Source: Sediminibacterium sp.
GTDB taxonomy: Bacteria > Bacteroidota > Bacteroidia > Chitinophagales > Chitinophagaceae
Reading direction: 5' to 3'
Assembly: GCF_019264485.1 (NCBI RefSeq)
Contig: NZ_JAHVAA010000010.1
Coordinates: 1-55,516 of the forward strand
Length of the DNA: 55,516 nucleotides
Part shown: piece by piece, positions 44,998 through 54,100 of the stretch
Layout of the letters: every line of letters begins with the position of its first letter
Numbering within the stretch: position 1 is the stretch's first letter
The notes under the pieces: model-generated
What the model was told of the DNA's origin: nothing
Databases searched by the model: none
The model's input: the letters and a program-made list of their open reading frames with translations, nothing else
Position numbers and translations under genes: made by a program

Positions 44998-46022
44998 GCA
45001 TGTCTAAATTCTTTCACCGCATCTACAAATGCCCTTGCATGGTCAACGGGTACGTTGGGGAGAATGCCGTGTCCGAGATTGGCAATATGTCTGCCCGGAC
45101 CAAATGCACGGAGCATATCTTTTACTTCTTTTTGTATCACAGGAATGGGCGACAATAATTTCGCCGGATCAAAATTTCCTTGCAGTGTTACATTATTGCC
45201 TGCAAACTGACGAGCCATTTCCGGCTTGATACACCAATCGATTCCCAAACCATGCGCTCCTGTTGCAGCCATGCTGTCGAGGCTGTGCCATGCGCCTTTT
45301 GCAAAAATGATGGTGGGTACTTCCTCTTTTACAGCGGCAACAATCTGGCGAATATATTTGAGAGAAAAAGTCTCAAAATCGTGTGGACTCAGTAGTCCAC
45401 CCCAGCTGTCAAAAATCTGAACGGTATCTGCACCTGCTTTTACCTGTGCTTTCAGGTAGGCGATCGTGGTGTCAGTAATCATTTGTAATAACTGATGTGC
45501 CAGTTCCGGTTGGGTATAACAAAATGCTTTGGCCTCATCAAATGTTTTGGAACCTTTACCCTGTACCATATAACAGAGTAAGGTCCACGGAGCGCCGGCG
45601 AAACCGATCAATGGTACTCTTCCATTCAGCTCTTGTTTAATCAGTTTGATGGCATCCATTACATAGCCCAATGTTTCATGAACATCCGGTACACGAACAC
45701 GGGTAAGATCTTTTGCGGTTTTGACCGGATCAGGCAGAAAAGGTCCTTTACTTTCTATCAGTTGCACTTCCAGTCCCATAGCCTGCGGCACCACCAGGAT
45801 ATCTGAAAATAAAATGGCTGCATCCACACCCACAATATCTACGGGTTGTAAAGTAATCTCACAGGCGAGTTCAGGTGTCTGGCAACGTTCAAAGAATCCG
45901 TATTTCTCACGTAATACCATATACTCGGGGAGGTAACGCCCGGCCTGACGCATCATCCACACAGGGGTTCTTTCAGTTGTTTCACCACGAAGGGTTCGGA
46001 GGAGGAGATCGTTTTGTAGCAT
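44994..46022 (-). CDS. hemE: Uroporphyrinogen decarboxylase
   Basis: A 342-residue enzyme removing four carboxyl groups from uroporphyrinogen III. The N-terminal [16 protein letters not shown] with the two binding arginines is intact, as are [28 protein letters not shown] and [16 protein letters not shown]. The ATG at 46022 ([14 protein letters not shown]) is the normal start. A frame open to 46079 adds 19 residues encoded by repeat DNA and is rejected. Confidence 0.95.
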   Translation of the reverse strand: MLQNDLLLRTLRGETTERTPVWMMRQAGRYLPEYMVLREKYGFFERCQTPELACEITLQPVDIVGVDAAILFSDILVVPQAMGLEVQLIESKGPFLPDPVKTAKDLTRVRVPDVHETLGYVMDAIKLIKQELNGRVPLIGFAGAPWTLLCYMVQGKGSKTFDEAKAFCYTQPELAHQLLQMITDTTIAYLKAQVKAGADTVQIFDSWGGLLSPHDFETFSLKYIRQIVAAVKEEVPTIIFAKGAWHSLDSMAATGAHGLGIDWCIKPEMARQFAGNNVTLQGNFDPAKLLSPIPVIQKEVKDMLRAFGPGRHIANLGHGILPNVPVDHARAFVDAVKEFRHA

Positions 46023-46038
46023 AGAGATTTGAGTGAAT

Positions 46039-46080
46039 AGTGAGTAGTGAGCAGTGAGTAAAAAATCCTCACTACTCACT
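46039..46080. repeat. Inverted repeat, AGTGAGTAGTG family, copy between hemD and hemE
   Basis: AGTGAGTAGTGAG (46039-46051) and CTCACTACTCACT (46068-46080) are perfect 13-base arms. On the minus strand the right arm encodes the last two residues (SE) and the TAG stop of hemD. Confidence 0.92.
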
Positions 46081-46773
46081 AAAATGATTAATCGCCTTTC
46101 TTACCAGTTCATCTTTTCCCGGCATTGTGGCAGTGATTATTTTATTGTTTGAATATTGTTTGATGGCAGTTGCTGTTGTATGGCCAATGGCAAATAAAAC
46201 AGTATGATCCGCAGGTTTGTTTAACCTAAAGTAACTATCTACAGCGCTGGGACTAAAAAACAGGATAGCATGGTATTCCTGTTCAATTTTTTTGTGTAAT
46301 GGAATGGTTCTGTATACTACCACTTCATTTACATCCATACCTGCTTCAACAAGTTTACCGGGTAATTCATCTCTTCGCTGGTCGCCGCAAAAGAAAACTA
46401 CTTCATCTGTTTCGCCAGCTTCTAAGATTGCATCTGCAAGATCAGCAGCGTTATTACCCGTTCCTGCAATGGCCTGGTCGCCGAAATATTCCCGTATAAT
46501 TTGGGCGGTGGTATTACCCATGCAGTAAATATTCCATTCAGGTACCTGCTGATCAAGCATAGTGATGACCGATTCAACTGCATTCATGCTGGTGAATACT
46601 ACCGTAGCGTATTGCAAAGCTACTTGTTCCACTTCCTGCTGAATGTCGACTTCGAGCACAGGCTCTGTATCTATCAATGGAATAAGCGCTAACTGAATAC
46701 CATTTTCTGCTGCTTCATCTACCAATGCCTGCTTAACCGGTCTGGTGCATAATATGGATATATTAGTTGCCAT
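46072..46773 (-). CDS. hemD: Uroporphyrinogen-III synthase
   Basis: A 233-residue HemD-family protein ([73 protein letters not shown]) cyclising hydroxymethylbilane with ring D inversion. The family is poorly conserved; its place between hemC and hemE supports the call. It overlaps hemC by 11 bases and ends inside the AGTGAGTAGTG repeat. Confidence 0.9.
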   Translation of the reverse strand: MATNISILCTRPVKQALVDEAAENGIQLALIPLIDTEPVLEVDIQQEVEQVALQYATVVFTSMNAVESVITMLDQQVPEWNIYCMGNTTAQIIREYFGDQAIAGTGNNAADLADAILEAGETDEVVFFCGDQRRDELPGKLVEAGMDVNEVVVYRTIPLHKKIEQEYHAILFFSPSAVDSYFRLNKPADHTVLFAIGHTTATAIKQYSNNKIITATMPGKDELVRKAINHFSE

Positions 46774-47728
46774 TGTTCCTGATCGCTTTTATGATTTCAG
46801 CACCCCCTTTTTCTGTTATCTCCTTTGCTGCTTCAGTTCCTATTTGTTTGGCATTGATAAGGCTTGTTTTTTTGTTTACTTCTATTTTCTGTTTTCCATC
46901 CAGTGATAAAATATTTCCTTTGAAAACAATTTCATCACCCACTATTTCTGCCAGTGCACTTATAGGTGTGGCACATCCTCCCATTAAAACACGCAAAAAC
47001 TGTCGCTCTGCAGTAGCGCAAACAGCGGTATTGTAATGATTAAGCTGATGGCATTGCTGAAACAGGTCTTCCTCCTCCTCTCTGCATACCACCATTACGG
47101 CCCCTTGTGCAGGTGCAGGCAACATCCAGTCTAATTCAATCGATTTTTCCGGACGCAGATTAATTCTTTCCAAACCCGCTGCCGCAAAAATGGCGCCCTG
47201 CCAGTTACTCTCTGCTAATTTGCGTAAACGCGTATTTACATTACCCCGCAGGTTCTCGAACTGGTGATGAGGATACCTGTTGAGCCACTGGGCTTTGCGG
47301 CGTACACTGCTGGTGGCAAATAGTCCATGGCCTATGGTGAATGGTCCATGGTCCATTGACCATTCACCATTCACGAACCCGATGGCTTCAGGCGTTGCCT
47401 CATCTTTATACACCAACAGGTCTTTATGCGAGGCTCTTTTCAGCACTGCTGCTTCTCTGATGCCTTTTGCCAGTTGTGTGGGCACGTCTTTCATGGAATG
47501 AACGGCGATATCAATTTTATTACTCAACAATGCAGCATCCAGTGTTTTGGTGAAAATACCCTGTACACCTATTTCATACAATGGGGTAACCAGGTCAATA
47601 TCGCCTTCACTTTTAATGTACACGAGTTCGGAAGCTATTTCTTTTTCTTTCAATAGCTTCTGTACCCATGTAGCCTGCCACACGGCTAACTGACTGTCGC
47701 GTGTGCCAATTCTGATTACCTTATTCAT
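46763..47728 (-). CDS. hemC: Hydroxymethylbilane synthase (porphobilinogen deaminase) with a repeat-derived insert
   Basis: A 321-residue HemC polymerising four porphobilinogens. RIGTRDSQLAVWQA opens it, HSMKDVPTQL and SVRRKAQWLNRYP contain binding arginines and lysines, and C252 in LMGGCATPISAL carries the dipyrromethane cofactor. Between EATPEAIG and FATSSVRRKAQ lie about 19 residues (118-136, containing NGEWSMDHGPFTIGHG) that have no place in the family and are encoded by a palindromic ACCATTCAC-type element (47321-47377). The frame stays open and all catalytic segments are intact, so the product is probably active. It overlaps hemD. Confidence 0.94.
   Translation of the reverse strand: MNKVIRIGTRDSQLAVWQATWVQKLLKEKEIASELVYIKSEGDIDLVTPLYEIGVQGIFTKTLDAALLSNKIDIAVHSMKDVPTQLAKGIREAAVLKRASHKDLLVYKDEATPEAIGFVNGEWSMDHGPFTIGHGLFATSSVRRKAQWLNRYPHHQFENLRGNVNTRLRKLAESNWQGAIFAAAGLERINLRPEKSIELDWMLPAPAQGAVMVVCREEEEDLFQQCHQLNHYNTAVCATAERQFLRVLMGGCATPISALAEIVGDEIVFKGNILSLDGKQKIEVNKKTSLINAKQIGTEAAKEITEKGGAEIIKAIRNNGN
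47321..47377. repeat. In-frame palindromic element inside hemC
   Basis: ATGGTGAATGGTC (47334-47346) and GACCATTCACCAT (47358-47370) are perfect 13-base arms around an 11-base centre; TCCATGG words flank and fill it. The same ACCATTCAC word occurs intergenically at 18058-18121. The element encodes hemC residues 118-136 without breaking the frame. Confidence 0.85.
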
Positions 47729-47734
47729 CGTTGC

Positions 47735-48943
47735 TTAATGACTGCTGGTCATGAAATCGTTGATCGCTTCAATGTAGTAACAACCTGGCTGGTGCCTGTT
47801 GCGCATTTTAACGGCTACATTGTTTACCACTTTCTGAATGGCTTCCGTATTAATATCTTCTGATGCCCTGCGTGAAGTTAAAAATAATCCGCAGGAATGC
47901 ATATCATGTAATTTCTGTTTCACCGCCTTTAGTACCGGAACATGACGGCGTTGGCTGCTCCATACCATAAACTCTTGCATATGGTGCTTAATAATGGCCA
48001 ATGCTCTTGGTACTTCAGCCCTGCGTTTGCGGATCGTCTGATCGTTGATTCTGGAAAGATCATCCACATTGGCAAGTACAATACCGGGCTGCTGTGCAAG
48101 CGAAGGTTCAATATTATTGGGGATGGAGAGATCAATCAATATTTTTGGCCTGTCTGATTTAACATTTACTGTGTTCAATACAGGTTTTTCTGCATTGGTA
48201 GCCACAATTACAATATCGGCATGATGAACTTCGGTTTCAAGCTCGTTCCAGTTAGCATGCATGAGGCTCATACCTGCTGCCAGTTCTATCGCTCTTTCTT
48301 CGGTTCTGTTGATAAGTGTAATATTACGGGTATCTAAATAATCGACCAGGTTCTTACAGGTATTACGACCAATTTTTCCGGTACCAAGCAGTACAATTTT
48401 TTTGTTACTTGTATCTGCTAATTGCTCGCGGATAAACTGAATGGCTGCAAATGATACAGAAATAGTACCACCACTTAAAGCGGTTTCATTTTTTATTTGT
48501 TTGGACGATTGTAAAACAGTGTTGAATAGGCGCTCCATAAATGAGCCGATCATTCCTTTTTCTTTGGCAAATTTTACTGCCAGTTTCATCTGACCCACTA
48601 TTTCATAGTCACCCAGTATTTGTGAATCAAGTCCAGCTCCTACAGAAAAAATATGTTCTAATGCTGCGGCATCCTTTTTTATATAACATAACTGGAGAAA
48701 TGTTTCAGCATCACCAACGGTTACTTCGCAGAGTAAGTGGATGAGGGTATCGGCATCGGGAGCAAGGCCATAAATTTCCGTTCTGTTACAGGTACTTAAG
48801 ACAAAGAGTTCCTTAAGACCAAGTTTGGCGGCATTACTCAGAATGCTGCTGTATTGGTCAGGATTGATCGCAAAATCTCCACGGATGGCTGCATCCGTCT
48901 TCTTATAGTTGATTCCTGCTACAAAAAATTGTCCTTTCTCCAT
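47735..48943 (-). CDS. hemA: Glutamyl-tRNA reductase
   Basis: A 402-residue NADPH-dependent enzyme making glutamate 1-semialdehyde from charged tRNA-Glu. The catalytic Cys is C50 in FVLSTCNRTEIYG. SVGAGLDSQILGDYEIVGQM is the family signature and IVLLGTGKIGRNTCKNL the cofactor loop. It is first in the minus-strand hem run and six bases before hemC, so pathway flux and transcription begin here. Confidence 0.95.
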   Translation of the reverse strand: MEKGQFFVAGINYKKTDAAIRGDFAINPDQYSSILSNAAKLGLKELFVLSTCNRTEIYGLAPDADTLIHLLCEVTVGDAETFLQLCYIKKDAAALEHIFSVGAGLDSQILGDYEIVGQMKLAVKFAKEKGMIGSFMERLFNTVLQSSKQIKNETALSGGTISVSFAAIQFIREQLADTSNKKIVLLGTGKIGRNTCKNLVDYLDTRNITLINRTEERAIELAAGMSLMHANWNELETEVHHADIVIVATNAEKPVLNTVNVKSDRPKILIDLSIPNNIEPSLAQQPGIVLANVDDLSRINDQTIRKRRAEVPRALAIIKHHMQEFMVWSSQRRHVPVLKAVKQKLHDMHSCGLFLTSRRASEDINTEAIQKVVNNVAVKMRNRHQPGCYYIEAINDFMTSSH

Positions 48944-48984
48944 AAACTACTACGATCCTTTATGTCTCGCTTCAAATAAGTACG

Positions 48985-49014
48985 CAAAGGTATCCCGCAT
49001 GGTTTCTTTAAAAA
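48985..49014 (-). promoter_or_regulatory. Promoter of hemA and the minus-strand hem run
   Basis: On the minus strand TACCTTTG (48985-48992) is an exact TAnnTTTG, with TTTT 18 bases upstream (49011-49014). Transcription would start near 48978, some 35 bases before hemA. Confidence 0.65.
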
Positions 49015-49141
49015 CATGACAAACGTCATTACATTGTCATTTCTCTGTCAGGATTTTATACAAACGGTAGTTTTCTTACTTAAATTAAATCTGGTTGGGC
49101 CCTGCTCTCGTTGGTTTTACGAAACAATCGTCGCAGAACTT

Positions 49142-49171
49142 TTTGCAATGCAGATTGTTCATCTACTTTTG
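49142..49171 (+). promoter_or_regulatory. Promoter of hemH
   Basis: TTTG (49142-49145), 18 bases, TACTTTTG (49164-49171): both boxes match the Bacteroidota consensus. Transcription should start near 49178, which rules out the upstream in-frame start at 49111 and selects the ATG at 49189. It is back to back with the hemA promoter. Confidence 0.8.
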
Positions 49172-49188
49172 CAAACTTAAACCGGTCT

Positions 49189-50220
49189 ATGGCAACAAAC
49201 GCGAAGAGAGCACTTTTACTGATGAACCTGGGATCACCCGATTCAACATCGGTAAAAGATGTAAGAAGATACCTGAATGAATTTTTAATGGATGGTCGTG
49301 TGATTGATATTCCTTATATAGTTCGCAGTTTACTGGTAAGGGGTATCATTGTTCCTTTTCGCGCACCAAAATCAGCCGCCGCCTACCGCAGTATCTGGAC
49401 CGATGAAGGCTCTCCTTTAATTGTACTTACCAAGCAGTTGCAGGAAGCGGTTCAGCAACAAATAGCAGAACCGGTTGCCATTGCCATGCGTTATGGAAAC
49501 CCTTCGCCTAAACAGGCTTACGATCAATTGTTGAAAGAACATCCGGGTCTGGAAGAAGTGGTTTTATTGCCATTGTACCCACACTATGCCATGAGCAGTT
49601 ATGAAACGGCGGTTGAGTATGCCAAAGAACATCATGCAAAGGGTAATTATCCTTTTAAATTGAACATTATTCAGCCTTTTTATGATGATGCAGATTATAT
49701 AGATGCATTGGCGCAGTCTATGAAGCCTTACACCGAACTGGAATACGATCATTTTCTATTCAGTTACCATGGTGTTCCGCAAAGACATATCCGTAAAAGT
49801 GATACTACAGGGTGCCATTGTTTGCAGGTAAGTAATTGTTGTGAAACAGCTTCAGCAGCTCATGCTACCTGTTACAGACACCAACTGGTAGTTACAACAA
49901 AACTGGTTGCAGAAAAATTAGGTATACCCAAAGAGAAATACAGTATTTCATTTCAATCCCGATTAGGCAAAGGCTGGCTGGAACCCTTTACCGACAAGCG
50001 TTTGGAAGCCATGCCGGGAGAAGGCATCAAAAAATTACTTATAGCCTGTCCTGCATTTATCAGCGATTGTCTGGAAACCATTGAGGAAATAGGGGAAGAG
50101 GGTAAGGAAACTTTTATGCATGCTGGCGGAGAATCTTTTACACTGATACCATGTTTAAATACGCATCCGGCCTGGGTGAGGACCATTATTAAGCAATTTG
50201 GAAATTTGGAGATGAGCTGA
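49189..50220 (+). CDS. hemH: Ferrochelatase
   Basis: A 343-residue enzyme inserting iron into protoporphyrin IX. LLMNLGSPDSTSVKDVRRYL opens the fold, FSYHGVPQRHIRKSD carries the catalytic His, FQSRLGKGWLEPFTDKRLE follows, and CPAFISDCLETIEEIGEEG carries the metal-path Glu residues. The start at 49189 is set by the promoter. The C-terminal residues NLEMS and the stop are encoded by the CCAAATTT-family repeat. Confidence 0.95.
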   Translation: MATNAKRALLLMNLGSPDSTSVKDVRRYLNEFLMDGRVIDIPYIVRSLLVRGIIVPFRAPKSAAAYRSIWTDEGSPLIVLTKQLQEAVQQQIAEPVAIAMRYGNPSPKQAYDQLLKEHPGLEEVVLLPLYPHYAMSSYETAVEYAKEHHAKGNYPFKLNIIQPFYDDADYIDALAQSMKPYTELEYDHFLFSYHGVPQRHIRKSDTTGCHCLQVSNCCETASAAHATCYRHQLVVTTKLVAEKLGIPKEKYSISFQSRLGKGWLEPFTDKRLEAMPGEGIKKLLIACPAFISDCLETIEEIGEEGKETFMHAGGESFTLIPCLNTHPAWVRTIIKQFGNLEMS

Positions 50221-50332
50221 TTTGGAAATGATAAGTACTTTTATATAAGTAACAAAAGTAAAAGGATAATGAAGTCAGCATATTGAATGCTGCCTCATTT
50301 CCAAATTTCCAAATTTCCAAATTTCCAAATTG
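50194..50332. repeat. Inverted repeat, CCAAATTT family, copy 2
   Basis: CAATTTGGAAATTTGG (from 50194) with ATGAG behind it pairs with CTCATTTCCAAATTTCC (from 50294). The right side continues as four tandem CCAAATTT words up to 50330. The left arm is inside the 3' end of hemH and the right arm provides the TTG start of the next gene. Confidence 0.88.
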
Positions 50333-50875
50333 TACAATTATTTAAAAGCCCTCCACATCATCTTCATCGTAACCTGGTTTGCGGGGATGTTTTATATGCC
50401 CAGGCTTTTTATTTATGCCACAGAAGCCGGGGAGAAGAGTGAAACCGAGAAGAAAATTTTACGCGAGCAGTTTGCAGTTATGATGAAAAGACTCTGGTAT
50501 GGAATTACCTGGCCTTCAGCTGTGCTTACATTGATACTGGGATTATCTGTTTTATTTCATGGCGGCTGGCATAAAACCCTGTTCGATGCTGCCGGAACCT
50601 GGTTACTGGTGAAATTGATCTTTGTTGTCTTTTTATACCTCTATCATTTTTCACTACACCGCATTTTTAAACAGGAAATGGCGGGTATTTATAAGTATAG
50701 TTCCAATCAGCTCAGGATATGGAATGAACTGGCCACTATTTTCCTGGTGGCCATTGTTATGCTCGTAGTGGTAAAACAAAGCCTCAGTTTTGTATGGGGA
50801 CTGGCTGGACTTTTACTTTTTGTACTGCTTCTCATGAGTGCCATCCGCATTTATAAGCGGGTAAGAAGGGGTTGA
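50330..50875 (+). CDS. hemJ: Protoporphyrinogen IX oxidase, HemJ family
   Basis: A 181-residue membrane protein with four to five helices. YNYLKALHIIFIVTWFAGMFYMPRLFIY contains the conserved His and Arg of HemJ (UPF0093), and KRLWYGITWPSAVLTLILG follows. HemJ proteins oxidise protoporphyrinogen IX, the step between HemF and HemH; no hemG or hemY is in the window. The only start that keeps the first helix is TTG at 50330, lying within the repeat. The next Met is residue 20, inside that helix. Confidence 0.88.
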   Translation: MYNYLKALHIIFIVTWFAGMFYMPRLFIYATEAGEKSETEKKILREQFAVMMKRLWYGITWPSAVLTLILGLSVLFHGGWHKTLFDAAGTWLLVKLIFVVFLYLYHFSLHRIFKQEMAGIYKYSSNQLRIWNELATIFLVAIVMLVVVKQSLSFVWGLAGLLLFVLLLMSAIRIYKRVRRG

Positions 50876-50892
50876 TTAAAAATGCAAAAGCC

Positions 50893-51001
50893 AAAAGGCA
50901 AAAGTCAAAAAAGAAATCTGCTTCACAGTTTAATGTGTAATTAATTGATTTACAATAAAATAAGTCATAACTTATCCTTCCTTTTTTGACTTTTGGCTTT
51001 T
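50893..51001. repeat. Inverted repeat, AAAGTCAAAA family
   Basis: AAAAGGCAAAAGTCAAAAAAG-type arm (50893-50913) pairs with 50981-51001 over 21 bases with one mismatch. Extra TTTTGACTTTTGACTTTTCAC words follow to about 51028. It lies between hemJ and ileS. Confidence 0.9.
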
Positions 51002-51045
51002 CAATTTTGACTTTTGACTTTTCACTTTTCCTCCCCTATATTTCT

Positions 51046-51053
51046 TACCTTCG
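51046..51053 (+). promoter_or_regulatory. Candidate -7 box upstream of ileS
   Basis: TACCTTCG (one mismatch to TAnnTTTG) 58 bases before the ileS ATG. The leader contains a weak CCTGA/TCAGG stem (51067-51090 region); no T-box or other riboswitch is recognised. Confidence 0.45.
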
Positions 51054-51111
51054 CAGCCTTTAAAACCTGCCTGAGAGGGCATTTCAGGTAAAGCAAGACG
51101 ATCAGAAGACT

Positions 51112-54100
51112 ATGAGCGCTAAATACACGGAATTTTCAGGATTGAACCTCCCGGCCATAGAAAAAGAAATACTGGCCAAATGGAAGGATGGACAGGCATT
51201 TGAACAAAGTGTTTCATTGCGTGAGGGTAAAACACCATTTGTGTTTTATGAAGGTCCACCCAGTGCCAATGGTATGCCGGGTATTCACCACGTTATTTCC
51301 CGTACGTTGAAGGATATGGTTTGTCGCTATAAAACCATGCAGGGCTTCCAGGTAAAGCGCAAAGGCGGATGGGATACACATGGTTTACCTGTAGAATTAG
51401 GGGTGGAGAAAGAACTGGGTATTACCAAAGAAGATATCGGTAAGAAAATTTCAGTGGAAGAATACAACCAGAAATGTCGCGAAGCAGTAATGCGTTATAA
51501 AGACATCTGGGATGATATTACTACCAAAATGGGTTATTGGGTTGATTTAAATGACCCTTACATCACATTCGATAATAAATACATTGAATCGCTCTGGTGG
51601 ATTTTAAGTCAGTTGTATAAAAAAAGCTATCTCTATGAAAGCGTTTCTATACAGCCCTATTCTCCTGCTGCAGGAACAGGATTGAGTTCACATGAACTGA
51701 ACCAGCCCGGAACGTACAAGGATGTGAAGGATACCAGTGCAGTGGCGATGTTTAAAGCGATAAAGGATAACAAGACGCAGTTTCTTTTTGATGCGGCAGG
51801 TTCTGATGAAGTGTTCTTCATGGCCTGGACTACTACTCCGTGGACACTTCCTTCGAATTTGGGTTTGACGGTTGGGCCGAATATCGACTATGTTCTGGTA
51901 AATACATTTAATCCGTATACACATCTTTCAGTAAATGTTGTTGTAGCAAAAAACTTACTGGGTAAATATTTCAAGCCGGAAGGAGAGAATGGAGATTTTG
52001 CAGGCTACAATGCCGAAATAAAATTACTACCCTGGAAAATTCTTACTGAATTCAAAGGTGCAGCTATTGAAGACGCTACTTATGAGCAACTGCTTCCATA
52101 CGAAGCTAACTCACCATCAGTAGTAGAAGAAATTACTCCCGGTGCAAAACCGTTCCGTGTATTGTGTGGCGATTTTGTAACAACTGAAGACGGTACCGGT
52201 ATTGTACACACAGCTCCTGCATTTGGAGCAGATGACTATAAGGTGGGACAGAAATACAATATCGGTATACTCACCATGGTTGACCGGGAAGGAAAATTTG
52301 TGGATGGACTGGGTGAATTCAGTGGTCGGTATGTAAAGAATTACAAAGACGATAAAGATTATGTGGATGTAAATGTTGACATCTGCGTAAAACTGAAAAA
52401 AGAAAACCGCGCTTTCAAGGTGGAGAAGTATGAGCACAGTTATCCGCATTGCTGGAGAACAGATAAGCCAATTCTCTATTATCCTTTGGATGCCTGGTTT
52501 ATTAAAACCACTGCAGTAAAAGACAGGATGGTAGAACTGAATAAAACCATTAACTGGAAACCAAAAAGCACCGGTGAGGGACGTTTTGGTAACTGGCTGG
52601 AAAATATGGTGGACTGGAACCTGAGTCGTAGCCGTTATTGGGGAACACCTTTACCGGTATGGCGCACAGAGGATGGTACAGAGGAAATTTGTATTGGTTC
52701 TATTGAGGAATTAAATGAAGGTATTCGCAAAGCCAGTGAAGTATTGGGTGGCGATGTCAACAAAAATTATTTACATGAAGGAATACTCGATCTGCATAAA
52801 CCTTATGTAGATGAGATTGTGCTGGTAAGCGCTTCTGGCAAACCCATGCACCGTGTACCCGATTTGATTGATGTGTGGTTCGATAGCGGTGCCATGCCTT
52901 ATGCACAGTGGCATTATCCGTTTGAGAATAAAACATTGGTTGATAAAGGTGAAGCGTTTCCCGCCGACTTTATTGCAGAAGGGGTAGACCAGACCCGTGG
53001 TTGGTTTTACACTTTACACGCTATTGGTGTGATGTTGTTTGACAGCGTGGCTTACAAAACCGTAGTGAGTAACGGATTGGTGTTAGACAAGAACGGAAAC
53101 AAAATGAGCAAACGCCTGGGCAATGTGGTGAATCCGTTTGAAACCATTGAAAAATATGGTGCCGACGCCACCCGCTGGTACCTTATTACCAATGCATCGC
53201 CCTGGGATAACCTGAAATTTGATCTTGCCGGTATTCAGGAAGTACAACGTAAATTTTTTGGTACACTCTATAATACTTACCAGTTCTTTGTGCTTTATGC
53301 CAATGTAGATGGGTTTGCTTTTAAAGAAGCACCTGTTTCCCTGGCCGAAAGACCGGAGATTGACCGATGGATTCTTTCTTCGCTCAATACATTGGTGAAA
53401 AAAGTAACAGCCGCTTTAGACGATTATGAACCCACACTGGCGGGTCGTGCCATCGAAGAATTTGTAGACGAGCACCTGAGTAACTGGTATGTTCGTTTAT
53501 GTCGCCGTCGTTTCTGGAAAGGAGAATATGAGTTGGATAAGATCAGTGCTTACCAGACTTTATACGAATGCCTGGAAACCGTTGTAAGACTGATGGCCCC
53601 CATTTCACCTTTCTTTAGTGATGCGGTGTTCCGTAACCTGAATGCGGTAACCGGAAGGTTTACTGCAGTTTCTGTACATCATGCAGATTTTGCTGTAGCC
53701 AATGAAACAGTCATCGACCCGGCTTTGGAAGAAAGGATGCAACTGGCACAGGATGTTTGTTCGCTGGTATTGTCGCTGCGTAAGAAAGTAAATATTAAAG
53801 TACGTCAGCCATTGCAGAAAGTGTTGATACCGGTGCTTAATCCAACCATGAAACAACAACTGGAGCTGATTGAAGACCTGATTAAGGCGGAAGTGAATGT
53901 AAAGGAGATGGAATACATCACCGATACAGAAGGAATCATCAAGAAAAAAATCAAACCCAATTTCAAAGCACTGGGTACCAAACTGGGGGCAAAGATGAAG
54001 GCCGCAGGTGCGTTAATCACAGCTTTTGGTCAGCATGAGATTGCTACGATTGAAAAAGAAGGTTCAATAAACCTCGATCTGGATGGCGAAAGCGTGAATA

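Noticed and set aside
46025..46079. Longer hemE start
   Set aside because: The extra residues are encoded by the AGTGAGTAGTG repeat; the normal family start is at 46022.
49111..49188. Longer hemH start adding 26 residues
   Set aside because: A two-box promoter at 49142-49171 lies inside this extension, and HemH homology starts just after the ATG at 49189.
51060..51111. T-box or TPP-type riboswitch before ileS (CTGAGAG motif in the leader)
   Set aside because: Only a short motif and a weak stem are present; the conserved T-box bulge and the other TPP segments are absent.
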